Origin: Oegoconia quadripuncta
Lineage: Eukaryota; Arthropoda; Insecta; Lepidoptera; Autostichidae
Direction of reading: 5' to 3'
DNA length: 64,000 nucleotides
Assembly (NCBI GenBank): GCA_949316235.1
Contig: OX438741.1
Span: 20,089,124-20,153,123 of the forward strand
Position 1 is the stretch's first letter. The number at the start of each line of letters is the position of its first letter. Below, in pieces: positions 57,629 through 64,000 of this stretch. Position numbers and translations under genes: made by a program. A model generated the notes under the pieces. That model was not told the DNA's origin. It ran no database searches and saw only the letters and a program-made list of their open reading frames with translations.

Positions 57629-58485
57629 CAGGGCGTCCCAAAGTTATGGGACATGAAGGGGAAGTACCTTAAATATCGTAGATAGTGAATTTTGCTCAAA
57701 GAAGACTTTATGTTATTTTTAAAAGTTAGTAATTCTGCATTCATAGATTTTCTAAAAATTATTTGCTTCGGCTGGGAATCGAACCGACTCAAATGTGAAA
57801 AAAAAAACACCCTACTTTTATGATGCCAATCGAAAGAATAGCTAAAAAATAATAACTCTGCCTAAGTAACATAGTATTTTAAAAGAAAGGAACAACGTGA
57901 AATTAATCATTTTAATCAAATAAAAAACATACATGAAACTGCCGTAGTCAATTAAGTAGGTATTTTTTTGTAAATTAATTAATTAAATGCTCAAAATGTG
58001 ATCCCTCTTGTCTTACGCAAATCGCCAATCTTTTAATGAGCCCGCTGCCTGTTGATTTTCTAATCATTTTATGGTGAACACTCGATGTGATATGGCACAA
58101 TTCTGTTTGCAACTTATTTACGAATAATCAATGCTATCTTTGGAATGATAATATCGCTACTTTTCGAACGTCGTCGGCAATAAATAACTTTCTTGAAATT
58201 TGACTCAATCATTTTATGTTGTTCCTTTCTTTTAAAATACTATGTTACTTAGGCAGAGTTATTATTTTTTAGCTATTCTTTCGATTGGCATCATAAAAGT
58301 AGGGTGTTTTTTTTTTCACATTTAAGTCGGTTCGATTCCCAGCCGAAGCAAGTAATTTTTAGAAAATCTATGAATGCAGAATTACTAACTTTTAAAAATA
58401 ACATAAAGTCTTCTTTGAGCAAAATTCACTATCTACAATATTTAAGGTACTTCCCCTTCATGTCCCATAACTTTGGGACGCCCTG
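57629..58485 (-). mobile_element. Internally deleted relative of the nested transposon, ~267-bp inverted repeats
   Basis: 857 bp starting CAGGGCGTCCCAAAGTTATG and ending with its complement, between TA at 57627-57628 and 58486-58487. The arms run to about 57895 and from about 58219. They align with the arms of 17785-19741 in their inner half, including 'GGTTCGATTCCC' and 'CGAAGCAAG', but the outer ends differ. The centre keeps only a transposase C-terminus. Confidence 0.88.
57975..58130 (-). pseudogene. Transposase C-terminal remnant
   Basis: The minus strand reads '...LIKRLAICVRQEGSHFEHLI', then Asn-stop (stop at 57975-57977). This matches the last ~45 residues of the DUF4817-type transposases (compare 'GAHFEQFIS' at 18108 and 'GHFENIIN' at 1). 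No catalytic residue remains. Confidence 0.75.
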
Positions 58486-59244
58486 TATTATAGCAAAATG
58501 TTATTGTGCTACACAATGTTTTATGACGTTACATAACTAATTGTATATTTATAGATAATTATTATTAATAATTTTAAGTGTTCAGAAGTAAACCAAGCGT
58601 TTGTCGCAGAATTTCTGATTACGACCAGCACTGGAAGTTTAATTTCGAGGCAGGTTGTTTGGACCATTCGTTCACATTAGCGGGCCCAGAGACAAATTAA
58701 CAGATTTATAGCTTTTTATACGGCAGCTTAACCATTGTTCTGATTTTGTTTTAGGATTAAGTGCCTTCTGTCACAAGGTTGGTGAGGATTATGGATTCGA
58801 ACCAATAGGGCATTCTCGGACAACATAGATATATCTCACATGTATTAAAACTATTTGGTTCTTTTATAATAGGCCATTACACATTATTTTAAATATGTTT
58901 TTTCTACTCTTCCTTTTATATCTGTCAGATTGTGTGTTTACCTTTACTCTTTTATCTTACTTCTTGTCAGTCCGTTGTACTTATGAAATATATCACAATA
59001 CGCTAACCATTGTGTTCCTCATTATTAAACAGGAACATGCACGTCTAATCCGTATAATTACCCGGGCCCAGTTACGAATTTAATTACAAGCTTTTTATTT
59101 GCCGACTACAGCCAAAAGGAAGGTAATGTATTCAACACGTCTGTATATATGTATGATAAATGCCTAAGCGAATTTGAACAAATGAGATGTCGTTAGATTC
59201 AAAGGTCATCATCATAAGTCCAATAAGCCGCCCCTGCAGCCAAA
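58486..59244. other. Unassigned AT-rich sequence
   Basis: No gene or known repeat recognised. Confidence 0.3.
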
Positions 59245-59577
59245 TCGGTGGTCTCCGTGGCTCTATGTAAACAATTTAGGATTTACGATTAGGAGGTCGC
59301 TGATTCGATCCCCAGCAATGTACATGTTTAGCACTCGGTTTAGTTAGTGGAACGGCATTTTAAATGTCCGCCTGGTTAGCTACCACCATCTTATCTAAGA
59401 CTGCCGCCAAACACCAATGTTAATAGCCTGGTTGTGTTCCGCTTGTCAGAGATGAAATAGCCAATCCCCGAAATAATATGGGCTTTCCGGGTCATTACCT
59501 TACCTTCGGCCTCATCGTCACTTAATATCAGGTATGATTGAGGCCAAGAGCTAAGTCGTTGTGCATAAACATAAAAC
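59245..59577 (+). repeat. SINE A, degraded full-length copy
   Basis: 'ggtctccgtggctctatgta', 'ttcgatccccagcaatgtac', body and 'gtgcataaacataaaa' end. Many substitutions, so an older copy. Confidence 0.8.
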
Positions 59578-59664
59578 GACTGTCTTCAAATGGAAACAAC
59601 CTTTGGTCCGTAAATAGTCGGCTATTTAATGTGTCCTCTAAAAAACGGAACCACTCGTATTAAA

Positions 59665-59785
59665 ATGCTAATAATGGTCACCCATCCGAGCACTGACCGC
59701 GCCAGACATTATATACTTGGCTAATCGAAAACTAAAAGCGAATGCGACTCCGCCACGAGTACTTCAAACAATATTACGTAGTGCC
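59665..59785 (-). repeat. 5S-rRNA-derived SINE, 5' part
   Basis: The complement reads 'cgattagccaagtatataatg', 'tctggcgcggtcagtgctcgg', 'atgggtgaccattatt', a good 5S rRNA match including 'GGCGCGGTCAGTGCTCGGAT'. Body truncated. Confidence 0.72.
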
Positions 59786-60309
59786 AATATTAAAATCTAA
59801 ATGCCCCTTCATAATAAATTGTACAAATACTAAATGTTTTATTCTTAATAAAAGTTTACAGAAAATTTAAACTATCTCTTTCATATCTATAATATTATTT
59901 ATGTGTATTTGTAAATCTGGAGGATGATGATGTTGGTGCTAAATCCACCTGCTAACTGGTGCGATCCACTTCCGCGATTTTGACTTCGGCTTGTAACGGA
60001 AACTACCAGTCACAGAACAAGGGAAAATTGAATTTTGTATGTGTGGTTTATTTATTGAACACGATATTTATGCACATTAAAAAAAGGAGTTATTTACAAG
60101 AAATTTAAAAAAAGAATATACTTAAATAGATAAGCTCGGAAACAGGCTAGAACACGTTTATTTAAAACGTGTTCGAGAACAGTACCGTGTGGGAGGATGC
60201 CGAAAAGACTTGCAGCATTTTTATGTATACCTAACAATGCTATTACGCTGCCCGATGTAACTGCCAGTTCTTTTATCACCAAAAGAGCAGGATGAGTATA
60301 ATATGCAGT
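59786..60309. other. Unassigned sequence
   Basis: A 100-codon minus frame (60094-60396) partly covers retroposon F and is not a recognisable protein. Confidence 0.3.
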
Positions 60310-60527
60310 AGTTACTTCATCATCAGCATCATTATCCCACTGCAGGGATATAGGCCTTCCTTCGTATATGAGGGAGTATGGGCCATAGTCCACCACATTG
60401 GCCCAATGCGGGTTGGAGAATTCACATGCCTTTGAATTTTATTTCTCAGGTTTCCTCACGATGTTTTCCTTCACTGTTTAGGAGCAGCCGGATAAGTGCA
60501 CATAAGTAATTAAATTAAATTTTAAAA
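60310..60527 (-). repeat. Retroposon F, uninterrupted fragment
   Basis: Complement copy: 'atcccactgcagggatatag', 'gggccatagtccaccacatt', 'cctcacgatgttttccttca'. Serves as the intact reference for the interrupted copy at 31745-32365. Confidence 0.65.
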
Positions 60528-60577
60528 GTGGAGTAACCAGTTAATGGGAATTACACGAATTCAAATTCACCCTGTAT
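60528..60577 (-). repeat. Lone terminal repeat of the 25093 MITE family
   Basis: 'ggagtaaccagttaatggga', 'attacacgaattcaaattca', 'ccctg' then TA: nearly identical to one end of 25093-25355. The partner end is not present nearby. Confidence 0.65.
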
Positions 60578-61316
60578 AGGTTCGAACGGACTCACAAGAC
60601 ATTGGTACGGAAGGGTTATGAATACTGATTGCAAAGTTATATATTTAAAAAAGGCTTCAGTATATTTAATCTCTGCTGTTATACACTGTGTCCATAGCTG
60701 GGGGGCCTGGATGACCTGTAATTCTGGTTCTTCCTTTTCAGCCACCTGTCTTCCCATAAATGTGTTCTATGTATTACCTAGTCCTAAAATCACTTTGTAA
60801 AGCGTCCTTTGTGGTGAGAAAATAAACATTTTTTTTAATTTAATTTAATTTTAATCGTTGTTAATATTTGTATTCATTCACATGAAAAATTTTGGTAGAC
60901 TGATTGTAATGGTAAGAGGATTGTGTGATAAATTGTCGTCTAGCAATAGCAAACATGGAACCTTTCATTAAAATGCCCACAATCATGCCATGATAGCATG
61001 GCGTTGAGGTTTGATTTTAAAATGGCACTTTGATTTACACAATTTATACCTCCGCCGTTCTTTGTTCATTCTCTTATCTTTCCAATAAAAGTGAATTATT
61101 GGCTACCACTGTTCGAACCACGGAGTATATTTCAAAAAGATTGTCTAATTTAAAACTGTTCCAGCACTGTTAATTTACTTTTTAAAAGATTTCGCTCTAA
61201 CAAAGACTTGGGTGTAACAAAGGAATATGAAAGGTTCAATTAATGGTAGGACTTTTTAAGATTCCAATGGTATGACAGATGGTCCCTTAGAATTAGAATA
61301 TAATAATATCCTTGGG
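60578..61316. other. Unassigned sequence
   Basis: A repeat-like 'tttaatttaatttaatttta' tail lies at about 60834. Small frames on both strands around 60551-60800 are unrecognised. Confidence 0.3.
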
Positions 61317-61449
61317 CATACACGCGGCGCCATCTAAATCCACACTAAGCAATTAGGCTTGTGTTTTGGATATTGATATCTGGAATACTTGATATCTGGA
61401 ATACTTAATTACACATGTTTCATGAATCTAAATAAATAATAAATATATA
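61317..61449 (-). repeat. SINE B, 3' fragment
   Basis: 'cgcggcgccatctaaatcca', 'cactaagcaattaggcttgt', then 'tagataaataataaata'-like end. Cut by the adjacent SINE A. Confidence 0.55.
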
Positions 61450-61776
61450 TTTTTTTATGAACAACGAGTTGTTACTTGACCTCAATCACACCTGATGTTA
61501 AGTGAAGATGAGGTCGAAGGTGGAAGCGTACTGACCCGGAAACTCCAACACGTTTGGGGGACTGGCTATCTTATCTCTGACAACCAGAACACAACAGTGC
61601 TATTAACATTGCTGCTTGGCGGCAGATTTAGGTAAGATGGTGGTAGCAGGCGGACATTTAAAATACCCTATCAACAACCAAACCGAGTACTTAAACATGT
61701 ACCCCGCTGGGGATCGAACCCGCGACCTCCGAATCGTAAACCCAATGTTGTTTACATTGAGCCACGGAGGCGGTTA
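61450..61776 (-). repeat. SINE A, full length, between SINE B copies
   Basis: T-rich tail, body ('gctgcttggcggcagattta') and tRNA-like head ending 'gccacggaggcggtt'. Well preserved. Lies between SINE B-derived segments on both sides. Confidence 0.92.
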
Positions 61777-62113
61777 ACCTAGTGCCACACTAAGCAACTA
61801 GGCCTGTATATTATGGATGCCAGATGGTTGATAAACTACACAAATACATTTTATTTTGTAAATAAATACATGTAAATAAATATTATGTTGAATCCGCAAC
61901 CGTTGGTTTCGCTGATAGGTTCACTATCCACTACACCAATCGATCGTCAATATTAGAGGGTTGATATACTACACAAACGTTTTTTTGTAAATAAATACTT
62001 CAATAAATGAAATGTCCGTATTCATCATACAAACATATGCCCCTGGCGGAATTCGAACCCACGACCTTTAGTTTAGCCGTCAGGGTTTGTAACCACTACA
62101 CCAACAGGTCGTC
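61777..62113 (-). repeat. SINE B dimeric copy
   Basis: Complement order: body end ('agtgccacactaagcaacta', 'gccagatggttgataaacta'), head 2 ('ggttcactatccactacacc', 'aatcgatcgtcaat'), second body ('gggttgatatactacacaaa', 'gtccgtattcatcatacaaa'), then head 1 with B box complement 'GGAATTCGAACC' and 'aaccactacaccaacaggtc'. Same head-body-head-body order as 49081. Confidence 0.72.
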
Positions 62114-62942
62114 TAATGGCTGCCGTGAGACTGCAGCTGTTCGCCAGTAGATATTAGCGAGTAGATGTTAGCGAGTAGATTGAACGAAACGGCAATACGA
62201 GATAAGATAAAAGAGGTAAGATGTTTGTTTGCTAAAAAGGACGATACACATAATCATTAGACTAAGCCTGTACGAATGCCAAAATTTCCATAATAGAGAA
62301 AAACAATTTTGCTTGTCATTACAACTTTTAAGTAACATCTGTTAATCTGGGAGAAGATTATAATATGTTGAAAAACAGAGAGATTCGTATTCACCGAAGT
62401 GACAGCATTAACATCGTAGAGTAAGAAATATGTATACGTGCATACAAGTGAAAAGAAGAGGAGAGTATTTCATTAAGAAAAAACGGCCAAATGAGAGTCA
62501 GACGAAATTCAGGCAATGAGGGCTCCGTACACTTTAGTAACTTATTGGTAATCTGTGTCCGTACTATGAAATAAACGAACGTGTAGCGACACCAGCGTGT
62601 AATTAAAAGTATTGAGTGAAACCTATTGGAAAAGCAGGAAAAGTTAATAAAGCCCAGGATACCTACCTAGAATAATAAAAAAATCCAAAAAATTAATGAA
62701 TGGCGGAAGACACGGTAATATACACCTGAAATTTTGAGATCGAATTAAAAAGAGATGTTATCCAGATAATTAAATACGCTGAATTCAGCTTAATAATATT
62801 TATTGTACAAATGATGACAATCTCGATGTTGTAGCTTTTCTTTAGCAAAACAGGCCAGGGCTTGGCCAAAATCCTTCTAAAATATGAAGATGAAGCCGGA
62901 GGTGGACGCAGGCTCATCCAAAATCCCAAGTCATTTTTCATT
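62114..62942. other. 3' flank of the GGT-like gene
   Basis: No second gene or clear repeat. The segment closest to 62943 is presumably the 3'UTR of the minus-strand gene. Confidence 0.4.
62799..62804 (-). terminator. Possible polyadenylation signal AATAAA
   Basis: AATAAA on the minus strand about 140 bp beyond the stop of the GGT-like gene. Position plausible, function inferred. Confidence 0.35.
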
Positions 62943-64000
62943 TTAAAATCCTGCAGAACTGCCATCACTACGAGGGTCAAAAGCTCCCTCCATCATTCCA
63001 TTTGGGTGCCTTACTACAGCACCAGCTTGGCCCACCATCGAACTAAACGCCTCCAAGATGACTATGTCGTGGCCTCTGTCTTTTAAATACTTAACTGTCT
63101 CTTCAGAAAATCTATCTTCCAATCTCAATAAGTTATCCGTACCTTGTGTTTGACGACCAAACACCCATCTCGGGCTTGTTAATGATTTCTGCAAATTTAA
63201 ATCTTGGACAACATATCTGTGGAATATTGCTGCTCCAGTTTGAGGTTGACCGTCACCTCCTTGTGATCCATATATCATAAATCTATCATCATTCAATCGA
63301 GCTGCACCCGGGCTCAGAGTATGGAATGGTTTTTTCCCAGGTTTGAGGGAGAGCAATTGATTTTTGTCCAAAGTAAACGCTGTACCTCTATTCTGCCATA
63401 AAATCCCTGACTTTGGTAAAACGACTCCGCTACCAAATTCAACATAGATGCTTTGTATAAACGATACAGAAAATCCATTGCTATCCATTACTCCTAGCCA
63501 AACAGTATCAGCATTACCCTTTCCTTGTCCAAAAGAAGCTGCTCTATCGAAACTGATATTTTGCGCCATTCTTGCAATATATCGATCAGATAGTAATGAC
63601 TGAGCATCGACTTTCATATATAAAGGATCTGTTATGTATTGGTCTCGTAAAATAAAAGCTTGCTTCGTCGCCTCAACTGCTGTGTGAATGAATTTTCCTT
63701 CATCTTTACCGTCAATCTCTAATTTATCTAAGATTCCAAGAATACTCAATGATACCGCACCTTGAGTAGGGGGTGGCGTATTAAAAACAATGCCATGACT
63801 ATGTACCAATTTTAAAGGAGCTTTTCTAACTGCAGAATAATTTTCCAGGTCAGACTTTGTGATTGGCATACCTAGTGATCTAAAGTCTTCTGCTATTATC
63901 TGTGCTAATTCGCCATAGTAAAAATTACTCAAGCCATTTACAGCTAAATGTTTTAGCGTATTGGCCAGTGTTTTTTGATAAAATCTTTGACCTATGATTG
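62943..64000 (-). CDS. YwrD/HpxW-like gamma-glutamyltransferase-family protein (5' partial)
   Basis: Open from the window edge to TAA at 62943-62945: 351 codons, about two-thirds of the ~520-530 residues usual for bacterial relatives. The frame upstream of 63932 is also open ('GQRFYQKTLANTLKHLAVNG'), so the start lies outside. These Ntn hydrolases self-cleave before a Thr that becomes the N-terminal nucleophile of the small subunit. That Thr is most likely in 'NADTVWLGVMDSNG' (codon 63504-63506), followed by 'VSFIQSIYVEFGSG', which leaves a ~187-residue small subunit. 'HTLSPGAARLNDDRFMIYGS' and 'QGGDGQPQTGAAIF' are the substrate-side loops, and the terminus 'GAFDPRSDGSSAGF' is complete. Substrate is unknown (glutathione-type or oxamate-type amide). 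No intron in 1058 bp. The motif set is closer to bacterial YwrD/HpxW than to animal GGT1. Confidence 0.9.
   Translation of the reverse strand, partial: IIGQRFYQKTLANTLKHLAVNGLSNFYYGELAQIIAEDFRSLGMPITKSDLENYSAVRKAPLKLVHSHGIVFNTPPPTQGAVSLSILGILDKLEIDGKDEGKFIHTAVEATKQAFILRDQYITDPLYMKVDAQSLLSDRYIARMAQNISFDRAASFGQGKGNADTVWLGVMDSNGFSVSFIQSIYVEFGSGVVLPKSGILWQNRGTAFTLDKNQLLSLKPGKKPFHTLSPGAARLNDDRFMIYGSQGGDGQPQTGAAIFHRYVVQDLNLQKSLTSPRWVFGRQTQGTDNLLRLEDRFSEETVKYLKDRGHDIVILEAFSSMVGQAGAVVRHPNGMMEGAFDPRSDGSSAGF

Noticed and set aside
57553..58540. Two near-identical small proteins on opposite strands ('SHLSRFDSQPKQ')
   Set aside because: They are translations of the two arms of the long inverted repeat of the transposon at 57629-58485, not genes.

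Overview
The window looks like a repeat-rich, AT-rich segment of a lepidopteran (moth or butterfly) nuclear genome. No operons, Shine-Dalgarno sites or dense coding are visible. The recurrent sequences are types common in Lepidoptera: retroposon tails ending near 'ccctgcagtgggatgtttacgggc', fragments ending in 'TTATAATATTAGT', tRNA-headed and 5S-rRNA-headed SINEs, and C-terminal relics of several non-LTR retrotransposon families. Family assignments are by eye and were not searched against any database.

Only one convincing host gene is present. At the right edge, on the minus strand (62943-64000, 5' end outside the window), lies an uninterrupted reading frame for a bacterial-type (YwrD/HpxW-like) gamma-glutamyltransferase-family protein. 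Everything else that codes is mobile-element derived. Two intact transposases of the same Tc1/mariner-superfamily type (DUF4817-like head plus DDE domain, 40 residues between the last two Asp) lie at 1-1082 and 18108-19169.

The centrepiece is 16510-23090. A 5S-rRNA-derived SINE was split by a Ty1/copia retrotransposon (16633-22999; 140-bp LTRs that look identical; target duplication GTTTT). The copia element was in turn split inside gag-pol by a complete 1957-bp transposon (17785-19741) with ~250-bp terminal inverted repeats and an intact transposase. A primer-binding site directly after the left LTR matches the anticodon arm of tRNA-Ile, with a C facing the wobble position that carries inosine in the mature tRNA. 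The copia pol also has a +1 shift in a T run and one in-frame TAA. At 57629-58485 an internally deleted relative of the nested transposon keeps its long inverted repeats and the C-terminus of its transposase. Both elements share a tRNA B-box-like core within their arms.

The rest of the window is layered retroposon debris. A tRNA-headed SINE of ~330 bp (called SINE A here; at least 13 full or partial copies) is often the youngest layer, having landed in four older repeats. A second tRNA-headed SINE (SINE B) occurs as single and as dimeric copies. A 5S-headed SINE has five loci. 3' ends of CR1/jockey-like, RTE-like and R1-like LINEs, several MITE-like inverted-repeat elements, a GC-rich palindromic block (29.3-29.8 kb) and microsatellites fill most of what remains. 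Many stretches of 0.3-3 kb contain nothing I can identify and are listed as such.
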